Of a stretch of DNA of 42,870 nt, positions 17,020-25,518 are shown in pieces; the stretch's first letter is position 1, and each line of letters starts with the position of its first letter. The notes below the pieces were generated by a model. That model worked only from the letters and a program-made list of their open reading frames with translations. It searched no databases and was not told the DNA's origin. Source of the stretch: Chthonomonadales bacterium (GTDB lineage Bacteria; Armatimonadota; Chthonomonadetes; Chthonomonadales; CAJBBX01); NCBI GenBank assembly GCA_020849275.1, contig JADLGO010000003.1:1-42870 (forward strand), written 5' to 3'. The translations under genes were made by a program, and so were the position numbers.

Positions 17020-17733
17020 ATGCGGTCTCGCGTCTCAAGATGGATGCTGCTGGCGCTGGTCGCCGCCGCGCTCTGGGCGCCGCGCGCCTCGCTCGCCGCC
17101 GGCTATCAATCCTACGTGTCGCTCATCGGCCCCAGCACCTTGATCGACTTCGAGGGGCTCGCCAACGGCACGCTCATCGACACGCAGTACGCGGGAGTCA
17201 CCTTCTCTCAGGAGCTCGGCGGACGCCCGCAGATCGACGTGTTCCCGATGCTCTTTGGGTACGGCACCTCGTCGGGGAGCGGCGCCCTGACCGGCAGCAC
17301 GGAGGGCGGCTATCCGTTCGATACCGTGGCCGGTATAGTGGCGGCGTTCGGTAGCCCGCAGTCGGACGTGGAGGTGTTCTTGAGCGACACATCCCCGCTG
17401 GGCGACTACACGATCTCCGCGCTCGACAGCGGCGGCGGGGTGCTGGAGACGGTAACCGTCCTGGCGGGCGCCCTCCTGCCGCCCGGCTACACGGGCGGAT
17501 TCTTCCCTCCGCCAGGCACCTTCCCGCTGCCCGGCCTCTACGTTGGCTTCAGCCGCCCCGCGGGCGACATCGCCAAGTTGCAGGTGGGCCCCAGTGGTGC
17601 GTCCGCCGATTCGTTCGGCATCGACGATCTGCGCTACGGCGCCGCGGCGGTGGTTCCCGAGCCGGGCTCGCTTGCGCTGCTCGGGGCGGGCCTTCTGGGG
17701 CTGGGTCTCGCGCTCCGACGCCGCCGGGCGTAG
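17020..17733 (+). CDS. PEP-CTERM sorting-domain surface protein
   Basis: This 237-residue protein has a signal peptide (cleavage near SLAA), a beta-sandwich with the IDFEGLANGTLIDTQYAGVTF motif common to PEP-CTERM proteins, and the C-terminal tripartite signal: VPEPGS (212-217), a hydrophobic helix and a final RRRRA. PEP-CTERM proteins are processed by an exosortase and delivered to the surface or an exopolysaccharide matrix; no exosortase is in this window. GGAGGT lies 6 nt before the ATG. The gene is divergent from the esterase and is followed by a strong hairpin. Confidence 0.92.
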   Translation: MRSRVSRWMLLALVAAALWAPRASLAAGYQSYVSLIGPSTLIDFEGLANGTLIDTQYAGVTFSQELGGRPQIDVFPMLFGYGTSSGSGALTGSTEGGYPFDTVAGIVAAFGSPQSDVEVFLSDTSPLGDYTISALDSGGGVLETVTVLAGALLPPGYTGGFFPPPGTFPLPGLYVGFSRPAGDIAKLQVGPSGASADSFGIDDLRYGAAAVVPEPGSLALLGAGLLGLGLALRRRRA

Positions 17734-17785
17734 CGTCTCTCCCGCGCCCGGGGCCGCTCCAAGCGGCGCGTGGGATGCTCTCTGC

Positions 17786-17824
17786 GGCCCCCGGGGCGCG
17801 GCGGTTGGCCGCGTCCCGGGGGCC
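17786..17824 (+). terminator. Hairpin after the PEP-CTERM gene
   Basis: The arms 17786-17801 and 17809-17824 pair over 16 positions with one mismatch around a 7-nt loop. The hairpin lies about 50 nt beyond the stop at 17733 and before the next start at 17895. No T tract follows. It probably ends transcription or attenuates read-through into the PHP gene. Confidence 0.55.
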
Positions 17825-17894
17825 GGCCGTTCGCGCGCGGCGCTCTCGCTGCCCGCCAGCGCGCACGGCTGAAACGCTCGAGGAGAACGGCGAG

Positions 17895-19181
17895 ATGCGC
17901 GATGAGGTCCGCTTCTTCGAGGTGACGCCCCGCGTGGTGCCGGCCGGCCGCGAGTCGGAGATCGTGGTGCGGCCACTCTACGAGCACTGCCGCATCGAGC
18001 CCGGCGAGGCGATGGAGGTGCGGTGCTTTCCCTGCGAGGAGCTCGGTGCGGGCCCCGTTCCGCGCCCCATCGACGCGCGGCTCGAGGAGGGCGCCCTGCG
18101 CGTGCGCGGGGTGTTCGAGGCTGAGCAGGAGCACGTGATCCTGGTGGAGACGGCGCGCGAGGGCCGGCGCGTCGTGGTTGGCGACTTCCGGGTTTACTCG
18201 CTGGAGGCCGACCTCTACGCGCGGCGCCCGTACCGCGGCGATCTGCACATGCACTCGTGCCGCTCCGACGGCCGCGAAGCGCCGGCCTACGTTGCAGCGT
18301 GCTGCCGCCGGATCGGGCTCGACTTCATGGCGCTGACCGACCACCGCCGCTACGAGCCGTCGCTGGAGGCGATGCGCGCATACGAGGGCGTGCCCATCGA
18401 CCTTCGCCTGTACCCGGGCGAGGAGGTGCACCCGCCGGCCAACCCGGTCCACATGGTGAACTTCGGAGGGTCGTTCAGCGTGAACGCGCTGTTCGGCGAT
18501 CAGGAGCGCTATGAGGCAGGAGTGCGCGCGGTGTTGGAGCGCCTCGGAGATCCGCCGCCGGGCGTGGATGCCTACCAGTACGCCTCCTGCGTGTGGTGCT
18601 TCGAGCGGATCCGGGAGGGCGGCGGGCTGGGCATCTTCTGCCATCCTTACTGGTTCACCAACCATCGCTACGAGCCGGCCGGCGCGCTGACGAGCCACCT
18701 GCTGCGCGAGCAGCCCTACGGCGCGCTGGAGGTGATCGGCGGCTACCATCTGTACGAGACCGAGTCCAACGCGCTGCAAGTGGCCCGCTACCACGAGGAG
18801 CGCGCCGCCGGGCGGCGAATCCCCATCGTCGGCGTCAGCGACGCGCATGGGTGCGAGCGCGGCGAGCTGTTCGGCTGGTACTGGACGCTGGTCTTCGCGC
18901 GGCGCTGTGAACTGGCGGATCTCATCGATGCCATCACGGACCTGCATTCCGTGGCCGTCGAGGCGCTGCCCGGCCAGGCCCCGCGGGCGCACGGCCCGTT
19001 CCGCCTGGCCAAGTACGCGCAGTTCCTGCTGCGCGAGGTGCTTCCCCTCCACGACGCGCTCTGCGAGGAGGAGGGCCGGCTGATGCTCGCGCACGTGGCG
19101 GGCGACGGCGGGGCCGCTGAGCGGCTGGCGGCCCTGCGCGGCCAGGCGGCCCGACTGATGGAACGGCTCCTGGCCGGCTGA
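17895..19181 (+). CDS. PHP-domain metal-dependent hydrolase with N-terminal sandwich
   Basis: This 428-residue protein has an N-terminal beta-rich segment (1-112) and a C-terminal PHP domain. Metal-binding motifs are GDLHMHSCRSDG (D116, H118, H120), ALTDH (D149, H150), PGEEVH, GIFCHPYW and GVSDAHG. PHP proteins with this HMHS start are found as stand-alone phosphoesterases or nucleases of unknown substrate and are abundant in Armatimonadota and Planctomycetota. It has no signal peptide. AGGAG lies 9 nt before ATG 17895; an upstream in-frame extension is Arg-rich and unlikely. The gene is convergent with the WbsX-like gene, with only 12 bases between stops. Confidence 0.78.
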   Translation: MRDEVRFFEVTPRVVPAGRESEIVVRPLYEHCRIEPGEAMEVRCFPCEELGAGPVPRPIDARLEEGALRVRGVFEAEQEHVILVETAREGRRVVVGDFRVYSLEADLYARRPYRGDLHMHSCRSDGREAPAYVAACCRRIGLDFMALTDHRRYEPSLEAMRAYEGVPIDLRLYPGEEVHPPANPVHMVNFGGSFSVNALFGDQERYEAGVRAVLERLGDPPPGVDAYQYASCVWCFERIREGGGLGIFCHPYWFTNHRYEPAGALTSHLLREQPYGALEVIGGYHLYETESNALQVARYHEERAAGRRIPIVGVSDAHGCERGELFGWYWTLVFARRCELADLIDAITDLHSVAVEALPGQAPRAHGPFRLAKYAQFLLREVLPLHDALCEEEGRLMLAHVAGDGGAAERLAALRGQAARLMERLLAG

Positions 19182-19193
19182 GGCGGAGTCGCG

Positions 19194-21887
19194 TCACTTC
19201 AGCTCGATGCGCGCGATGTCGATCTCCACGCGGTTACGATTGCACGGGTCGAAGCGCAGGCCGGAGATGATGCCGCGCCAGCGCGGGTTGGCGGAGAGCG
19301 CGACGCGGTAGTCGTGCCACTGGCCGTCGCCGCGCACGCTGAAGCGGACGCTCGCCGCCTCGCTGATCGGGGCGGAGGGCGTCGCCCAGAAGAGCTGCCC
19401 CACATCGGTGAACGCCTCGCCGGAGACAGCGCGAAGCCGCATACGGACGAGCAGCACACGGTGGGCGTCGGCCGGGACCTGCAGTGGCGGGCTCGTCAGC
19501 GCCGGGTCGGCGCTGGTTGTCCGAAGCGTGAGCGCCCCGCCGGCGAGATGCGGGTCGGTGGTCCCCATCATGGCGCCCCAGCCCTGGAGCCCGCGGCCGA
19601 AGGACCAGGCGGCCTGCGTGAGGCTGGCCATCTCCACCTGCGGTGGGGCGATGCCGACGTCGGCGGGCGTCACGTCGTCGTGGTGGGGTGGCGCCGAGGT
19701 GAAGACCTCGCGAATGGCGTCCAGGTAGCCGAAGCCGAACTCCTTCTGCGGCTCGATGTAGGAGCCCTCCCCGAACTCGTTCCACGCCTCGATGAGGGCC
19801 ACGGGCAGCGTCTTGCCCGGGTGCCGCTCGATGAACTCGCGCGCCTGCGCCAGGTGGCGGCGGAAGCTGGCGGGGTTGCGACCGTAGCGCACCAGGGCGG
19901 CCTCGCCGTGCCAGGGCCGGCTGTCCCAGCCGCCGGACACGGGCAGCATCATGGGGAGCGGGCTTGCATCGGCCAGCGCCTGCCACTGACGTCGGTACGC
20001 CTCGGGCAGCGTGTCGAAGGGAGCCCAGCGCGAGTCGCCCGGCACGCCGAGGCCAGGCCAGTTGTAGGCCGTGATGGCGTCGTAGCCTTCGCGCGCGGCG
20101 GCATGCGCCTCCGCCGTGTCGCCGCCCACGCAGGCGATGAGATAGAGGCCGGGCAGGCCCGCCCCACGGCAGGCCTCCTTCATCGCGTCGAACGCGCGAC
20201 GCACCTCGTCGCTGCCCATGTCGGCGCGAAACCTGTGCGGAGTGAAGATGATGACGACCGGCTTGCCATCGATCGTGTAGTAGTTGGAGCGGCGGAAGTA
20301 GTTGTCGAGCCAGTAGCGCGTGGCGGCTTGAAGGTCGTCGTAGGAGGAGGTGTTGGGCGCGTTGTGGTTGGCCCAGAGCAGACAGAACTTCAGCAGGTTC
20401 CCGTAGCGCGAGCGGAACAATCCGTCGTGCAGCGCGTGCTCGAGCGATCGAGCGCCCTGGGACCAGTACCAGTCGTAGGCGAGGAACGTGATGCCGTGCT
20501 CAAGCGCCCACTTCACATGCCAGTCCGCGATGCTCGGTTCGCCCTCGCGGTACCACCCGAGCACGGGCCGCCGCTCCGGGAATCGCATGATCGGGGCCCA
20601 GTTGGCCGCCGTGCGCCATCCCGGGAAGTAGTACACGCCCACATCGACCTTGCCGCCCACCGGTTGGGGCGGCGGCATCGCTCCGCGCGCCGCGACCGCG
20701 ACGCGTGCGGTGACGCGCTCCGCGGCGGCGCTGGAGACGGCGGCGGCGTTCGCGGCGGAGAGGCGCAATCCCAGTCGCACGGCGCCGGGCTTGCCGAACA
20801 CCACGCGCCACTTCCAGACGCCGTCCTGCGCGAAGCGAAGGCCGGCGCCGTCGGCCGGCGGGGCGCTCAGCACGCGCGCGCCGGCGGGCAGTGAGAGCGC
20901 CGCGCGCACGGCCCGCGCCGTCTCGCCGCCGGCGTTGGTGGCGCGAGCGCTCACCGTCACCGGCAGGCCGGCGCGCGGAAGCGCCTCCTCGATGCCGAAC
21001 CAGATCGGCCGGAGCTCCGGCGGGCCGAGCGCCCGCGCCGCCACGCGGATCTCGGCGAGGTCGACCGACTCGCCGGCCCGCTGCCCAGGGCGGATGCCGA
21101 CCGCCACGATCCGGCCCGTCCACCCCGGCGCGCTGAGCATCTCCAGGTTGTAGCGACGCATTGTGCCGTCCGGCACCAGCGTGACGCCGAGCTCGTGCTG
21201 CCCGTAGGACTCGGTCGAGGCGTAGACGAGCGCGATGCGGCGGGCGGTTCGCGTGGCGGCCCGAAGGGAGACGACCGTCTGTTTCGCTGCGTCGGCCGGC
21301 GGCACCGGGAGCAGGGCGAAACCGCCCGGCCGCTCGCACGTCAGGCGCGTGAGGGCGCCGACGCGCCGCACGCGCGCGCCGTTCGGCATCGGCTGGCTCC
21401 CGCGCTCCGCCTCGACGACGCGGAGTGAGGCGAGCGCGAAACGGGCTCCGTCGTAGGGGTCGAAGCGGAGTCGGACGATGCGCCGCTCCTTCTGCCAGAA
21501 CGGCAGGACGCGGTAGGTGTGCCACTGTGCGTCGCCCAGGGCCGAGATGCGGGCGACCTTGTCCTGGGAGAGGCCGCCGTCTGGCCCCTCCGTGGTGCCG
21601 CTCCAGAAGATCTCCACCATTCCGGGCCGGTCGGCCTTCATGCGCACCTCGATCGCCTGCCACGGCGACGCCTCGACGGCGAATGGCCGCGCGTAGTCCA
21701 GGATCGGGTCGCTTCCCTCGCAGCGAAACTGGAGGGCTCCTCCGGTCACGCTGATCTCGCGGATCTCGCCGTTGGGCCGCCAGTCGCGCAGGGCGTCGGG
21801 GCGGTCGAAGCGCCACTCCAGGAGGGTGCGGTCGGCGGAGGCGGGCAGTGCGAGGAAGAGGCAGAGCAGGGCCAGGAGGGCGCGCAT
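19194..21887 (-). CDS. Secreted GH99-like / WbsX-domain protein with flanking sandwich domains
   Basis: This 897-residue protein has a signal peptide (MRALLALLCLFLALPASA). Residues about 20-160 form a carbohydrate-binding-like sandwich, about 160-410 hold further beta-rich segments, and about 415-730 form a WbsX/GH99-like barrel: VGVYYFPGW, PVLGWYREGEPSIADWHVKW, FLAYDWYW, LLWANHN, IDGKPVVIIF and ALIEAWNEFGEGSYIEP near its end. The C-terminus (about 760-897) is a second sandwich that resembles the N-terminal one (GQWHDYRV here, AQWHTYRV there). The domain was first described in O-antigen loci (WbsX) and is related to GH99 endo-mannosidases, so a secreted glycan-active enzyme is likely. The catalytic Glu candidates in WNEFGEG and GWYREGEP are inference. 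Confidence 0.78.
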   Translation of the reverse strand: MRALLALLCLFLALPASADRTLLEWRFDRPDALRDWRPNGEIREISVTGGALQFRCEGSDPILDYARPFAVEASPWQAIEVRMKADRPGMVEIFWSGTTEGPDGGLSQDKVARISALGDAQWHTYRVLPFWQKERRIVRLRFDPYDGARFALASLRVVEAERGSQPMPNGARVRRVGALTRLTCERPGGFALLPVPPADAAKQTVVSLRAATRTARRIALVYASTESYGQHELGVTLVPDGTMRRYNLEMLSAPGWTGRIVAVGIRPGQRAGESVDLAEIRVAARALGPPELRPIWFGIEEALPRAGLPVTVSARATNAGGETARAVRAALSLPAGARVLSAPPADGAGLRFAQDGVWKWRVVFGKPGAVRLGLRLSAANAAAVSSAAAERVTARVAVAARGAMPPPQPVGGKVDVGVYYFPGWRTAANWAPIMRFPERRPVLGWYREGEPSIADWHVKWALEHGITFLAYDWYWSQGARSLEHALHDGLFRSRYGNLLKFCLLWANHNAPNTSSYDDLQAATRYWLDNYFRRSNYYTIDGKPVVIIFTPHRFRADMGSDEVRRAFDAMKEACRGAGLPGLYLIACVGGDTAEAHAAAREGYDAITAYNWPGLGVPGDSRWAPFDTLPEAYRRQWQALADASPLPMMLPVSGGWDSRPWHGEAALVRYGRNPASFRRHLAQAREFIERHPGKTLPVALIEAWNEFGEGSYIEPQKEFGFGYLDAIREVFTSAPPHHDDVTPADVGIAPPQVEMASLTQAAWSFGRGLQGWGAMMGTTDPHLAGGALTLRTTSADPALTSPPLQVPADAHRVLLVRMRLRAVSGEAFTDVGQLFWATPSAPISEAASVRFSVRGDGQWHDYRVALSANPRWRGIISGLRFDPCNRNRVEIDIARIELK

Positions 21888-21996
21888 GGGAGTCGTCCTT
21901 TCGCCGGGAGATGGGGCCGAAGCGGCATGTCGTTGGCTTCGCGGGCGGCGGGCCCGGTTCCTGCCGGAGGAGCGGGCGCGCCGGCGGGCGCGCGGC

Positions 21997-23649
21997 TCAG
22001 GCGCGGGCGGAAGGGGATCGGCCCTGCTGGTGCCGCGCGAGCCCGGCGGCGATGCGCCGCAGGGTCGGCGAGGCGTCCATACGGTCGAGGCGCACGTCCA
22101 GGATGTGCAGCGTGCCTGGCTCGGCCGTGGCGCGGCACATGGCGTCGGCGAACTCCAACTCGGTGCGAACCAGGTGGCCGACGCCGGAGCCGAGCAGGTC
22201 CGGGATGCGCCAGAACTCCCAGGGCAGGATGTTGTTGTAGGGGCCGTCGAGGATGTAGCGCTCCGTGGTGTAGCCGCCATTGTTGAGCACCACGACGATG
22301 GGGTCCAGGCCGAGGCGCGCGGCTGTGGAGATCTCCATTCCGGTCATCTGGAACGCGCCGTCGCCGATCAGGACGATGGGCCGCCTGCCGGGCTCGGCGC
22401 AGGCGGCCCCGATGGCGGCGGGCATGCCGAATCCCAGCGAGGCGTAGTAGGCCGGGGAGAGGAATCCGGCGCTCCCGTGCACGCGAACGTTGGCCGCGCC
22501 GAACATGGCGTCGCCGGTGTCGGCGATGAGGATGACGCCCGGCAGCACGAACGCCTCCAGCATCTCGCAGAGGCGCGCGATGGTGATGGGCTCGGCCCCG
22601 CGGGGCGCCGTGTCGACCGGCGGGCGCAGGGGCACCGGCATCTGGCGAGCCGGTCCCAGGTCGGCGGCGCACAGGCCGCGGAGGAAGTCCTCGAAGAGCA
22701 CCTCCTCGTAGACATGGTGGCCGACAGCGATGCGCCCGCTGACGGCCTGCACGCACCGGGCGCGCTCGAGCCTGGCCGTGTAGAGGCCCAGGTTAATATC
22801 GGTCATCATCACGCCGAGAAGCACGATGCAGTCGCTCCCCTCGACGTAGGCGCGTACCTCGTCACGGCCGACACGGCCCTGATAGACTCCCAGGAACAGC
22901 GGGTCGTCCTCTGAGACCGTGGACTTGCCCAGGATGGTGGTGGCGACGGGGATGCCGGTGGCGCGCGCGAGCGCGACGATTCCGTCCTGCATTCCGAACC
23001 GGTGGACCTCCTCGCCGGCCACGATGACCGGCTGCCGGGCCTCGCGGATGCGCGTGGCCGACTCGGCGAGCGCGATCTCGAGCGTCTCGGGGTCGCTGGC
23101 GGGCGGCACGACGGCGCGGGCGTGGGCGCGGCCTGCCTTCACCTCGACCATGTCGCGCGGCAACTCCAGGTAGACGGGCCGCTTCTGGCGGGCGAGCTCG
23201 GCCAGGACGCGGTCGACCTCGTCGAGCGCGGTGTCCGGGTTGTCGAGCACGGCGGAGGCGCAGGTGAGCTCGCGGAACACGTGGTGCTGGGTCTCGAAGT
23301 CGCGGACCGTGTGATGGATCAGCCGGCGGTGGCCGCGCTCTCCGACGCCGGGGGCGCCGCTAATGACCACGACCGGTGAGCGCTCGGCGTAGGCTTCGGC
23401 GACGGGATTGGCGATCTTCAGACCGCCCACTCCGTAGGTGACGCAGACGGCCCCGGCGCCGCGGAGCCGGGCGTAGGCGTCCGCGGCGAAACCGGCGCCC
23501 TGCTCGTCGCAGGTGGTCACGAGGGTGAGGGGACCTCGGGCGAGGTTGTGCATGAAGCGCAGCACGAAGTCGCCGGGGACGCCGAACACGTGCCCGATCC
23601 CCAACCGCTCCAACTGCGCCACCAGATAGCGGCCGATGGTGGCCGGCAT
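21997..23649 (-). CDS. Thiamine-diphosphate-dependent 2-oxoacid decarboxylase
   Basis: This 550-residue protein has the three-domain layout of the pyruvate/indolepyruvate decarboxylase family: the pyrimidine-binding domain with GVPGDFVLRFM and cofactor-activating E49 in CDEQGAGFAADAYARL, a central domain (about 195-340), and the diphosphate-binding domain with GDGAFQMTGMEIS through VVVLNNGGYTTER (from about residue 425). The paired His in LIHHTVRD (about 112-113) matches the active-site HH of 2-oxoacid decarboxylases. It converts a 2-oxoacid such as pyruvate, phenylpyruvate or indolepyruvate to an aldehyde and CO2; the substrate cannot be read from the sequence. AGGAGGAGG precedes the ATG. 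It lies 12 nt downstream of the unknown secreted protein gene on the same strand. Confidence 0.88.
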   Translation of the reverse strand: MPATIGRYLVAQLERLGIGHVFGVPGDFVLRFMHNLARGPLTLVTTCDEQGAGFAADAYARLRGAGAVCVTYGVGGLKIANPVAEAYAERSPVVVISGAPGVGERGHRRLIHHTVRDFETQHHVFRELTCASAVLDNPDTALDEVDRVLAELARQKRPVYLELPRDMVEVKAGRAHARAVVPPASDPETLEIALAESATRIREARQPVIVAGEEVHRFGMQDGIVALARATGIPVATTILGKSTVSEDDPLFLGVYQGRVGRDEVRAYVEGSDCIVLLGVMMTDINLGLYTARLERARCVQAVSGRIAVGHHVYEEVLFEDFLRGLCAADLGPARQMPVPLRPPVDTAPRGAEPITIARLCEMLEAFVLPGVILIADTGDAMFGAANVRVHGSAGFLSPAYYASLGFGMPAAIGAACAEPGRRPIVLIGDGAFQMTGMEISTAARLGLDPIVVVLNNGGYTTERYILDGPYNNILPWEFWRIPDLLGSGVGHLVRTELEFADAMCRATAEPGTLHILDVRLDRMDASPTLRRIAAGLARHQQGRSPSARA

Positions 23650-23661
23650 CGTGGCCTCCTC

Positions 23662-24834
23662 CTATCCGGCGAGGGGCGGCTCCGTGGGCGCGGGCGGGGC
23701 CGGCGCGCGGAGTCGCTCGATGACGGTCTTCGTCACGCCCGTCATCGTCGTCGGGTCGTCTTCGGGCTCAAGCGTCTCGGGGTATCGGTACCAGGACTGC
23801 ACGATGTAGCGGTCGGCGCGGCCGCCCGCGCGTCGGTAGGCGTACAGGTAGTCCAGCGTGCCGCGCGCGAACGCCTGGTCGGAGGCCCCACCACCGCCCT
23901 GCGAGTTCACGATCAGGTTGAACCGCAGACCGCGGCCGCGCACGTAGCGCTCCAGATCGAGCAGGCGGCGCATCCAGTCGATGCGGTCGAGCGGCACGGG
24001 CTTCGTTGGCTTGGCCTCGCCGGGGAGCTGCATCCAGCCCTTGTGCGGCTGCAAGCCGGCCGCGTGCTCGTAGGGGTCGTCGGCGGTCACTCCAGCGATC
24101 GGGATGCCGGCCGCTCGCGTTCCGTCGATGATGCGGCGGAGCACATCGAAGTAGTCGCCGTAGAACATGCCGCCCCAGTAAGAAGGCTCGCCGCGCCAGC
24201 CCCAGTTGGGGAAGTTGGTGAGCGCGAGGAACCGCACCCGTGGGAACTCGCGGCGCATCGCGCGCATATAGGCCACGAGCTCCCGAACGCAGTCGTCCAC
24301 CGAGGCGAGGCCCTTGATGTCGCCGCGCGTGACGTCGGAGCCCGGCCAGAGCATGCGTCGGATCGGGCCGTCCAGGTTCAGGTAGTCGGGCGCGGCGCCT
24401 GCCCGCGCCAGATTGCGGAGCTTGCCAATCTCGATGGCCGCGGTTCTCTCGCCGACGCCCGGAGCCATGTCCTCGCGAACGGTGTCGGTGATCCCCTTCG
24501 GGCTGGGCGCCGAGAAGTCCGTGGTCGCGCTGCTCCAGTCGAAGTACCCGCATTCCACGGCGATGCGGACGCCGTTCTCCCGGCAGATGGCGACCAGGCG
24601 CTTCATGTCGCCGGCCGGCATGAGGAAGGCGACCACGTTGATGGGGAACTCCAGGGCCCCGAGGTTGCGCTTAACGAAGTCCCAGCGCGCGCCGGGCCGC
24701 GCAAGCGGCTCCATGCGCACGTGGTTCATCCACACCTCGGGGGCGGGGCGCGGGCCGACTTGCGCGGCGGCGGGCAGGGCTAGAACGAGGGCGAGAGCGC
24801 AGAGCGCTCCCACCGCGGCGGTATGCTGCGGCAT
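23662..24834 (-). CDS. Secreted protein of unknown function, barrel-like
   Basis: The family is not recognised. The 390-residue product has a signal peptide (ALCALALVLALPAAA) and alternating strand/helix pattern typical of a TIM barrel: NVVAFLMPAGDM, IAVECGYFDW, YLNLDGPIRRML, VRFLALTNFPNWGW, IAGVTADDPYEH, LRFNLIVNSQGG and YIVQSWYRYPE. Acidic residues at strand ends (E in VECGYFDW, D in NLDGP, DD in TADDPY) could form a polar active site, so a glycan-active or related hydrolase is plausible but unproven. GGAGG lies 9 nt upstream of ATG 24834. It is the first gene of a two-gene unit with the decarboxylase. Confidence 0.7.
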   Translation of the reverse strand: MPQHTAAVGALCALALVLALPAAAQVGPRPAPEVWMNHVRMEPLARPGARWDFVKRNLGALEFPINVVAFLMPAGDMKRLVAICRENGVRIAVECGYFDWSSATTDFSAPSPKGITDTVREDMAPGVGERTAAIEIGKLRNLARAGAAPDYLNLDGPIRRMLWPGSDVTRGDIKGLASVDDCVRELVAYMRAMRREFPRVRFLALTNFPNWGWRGEPSYWGGMFYGDYFDVLRRIIDGTRAAGIPIAGVTADDPYEHAAGLQPHKGWMQLPGEAKPTKPVPLDRIDWMRRLLDLERYVRGRGLRFNLIVNSQGGGGASDQAFARGTLDYLYAYRRAGGRADRYIVQSWYRYPETLEPEDDPTTMTGVTKTVIERLRAPAPPAPTEPPLAG

Positions 24835-25511
24835 CGTGCCGGCCTCCGGTGAGAGTGAGGGGCCGCGCAGCTCGATCCGGCGCGGCCCTGCACGGTTCCG
24901 GTTGGCGTGGCCGGGTTCCTGCCTGGCCGGTGTTTCCGCCCCTACCGCGCCGGCGGAGTGGAGCGGCACGCCGTCGCCGTCAGCCAGTCCACCCGCCAGC
25001 CCGGCGCATGCGCCGTCCGCCGCAGCGGCAGCCACCAGCCGCCGGCCAGACGGCGCGCCCCCGCCTACGCGGCGTGCTCGGGCGTGATGTGGCCGTGGGA
25101 CCGGGTGACGCGCGCGACCTGGCTGGCCGGGCCTCGGAAGCGACGGCGCGGCCAGGGGTCCGCGCGACCGATGGGGCGATACTCCGGGCGCGGGTGGCCG
25201 CCGCGCCGCTGGACGGAAGGAGGCTGAGCGCCAGAAGGGAGGAGGAGGATCGCCTGGCGCGAGGGCGAGCCAGCCGGCATGGCCGGCACGTCCCGGATGA
25301 ACGGGTCGTTGCGCCCTGGACGCGCTCGAAGCCCGCCTGGGCGGCTGCCTCATGGCCGGCGCGTCACGGATGAACGCGTCGTTGCGCCTCTCCTGGGGAG
25401 CCGGCCGCGAGAGCGGGGGCAAGGCGGCCTCTGCCCGCAGTGTACGGCAGGTTCGGCCGGGCGTCAAGGAGGCGGACAGGGTCACGCCGGGGGCAGCCAC
25501 GAGGGCCGCCC
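24835..25511. other. 677-base intergenic region with repeats
   Basis: No credible gene is visible. The region separates two minus-strand genes and must hold the promoter of the secreted-protein gene at 24834. It contains a pair of 37-nt direct repeats (25279-25388) and a hairpin-forming sequence next to the downstream gene's stop (25491-25518). Open frames here are Arg/Pro/Ala-rich and lack any recognisable motif. Confidence 0.6.
25279..25388. repeat. Pair of 37-nt direct repeats
   Basis: The blocks 25279-25315 and 25352-25388 match at 34 of 37 positions, with a 73-nt period. Both contain CGGATGAACG and GTCGTTGCGCC. The sequence between them is not repeated. The spacing and conservation suggest a dispersed genomic repeat that has been duplicated, or a paired protein-binding site. 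Confidence 0.7.
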
Positions 25512-25518
25512 CTACGGG
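25491..25518. repeat. Short interspersed hairpin repeat (GGGCAGCC type)
   Basis: GGGCAGCC, ACGA loop, GGGCCGCCC, then CTACGGG forms a short hairpin with one mismatch. Similar GGGC(A/G)RCCACGAGGGYCGCCCCTACG sequences occur as dispersed repeats in many GC-rich environmental bacteria, from general knowledge of such genomes. It overlaps the last codons of the gene ending at 25512, so it may also act as a terminator for that gene. Confidence 0.5.
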
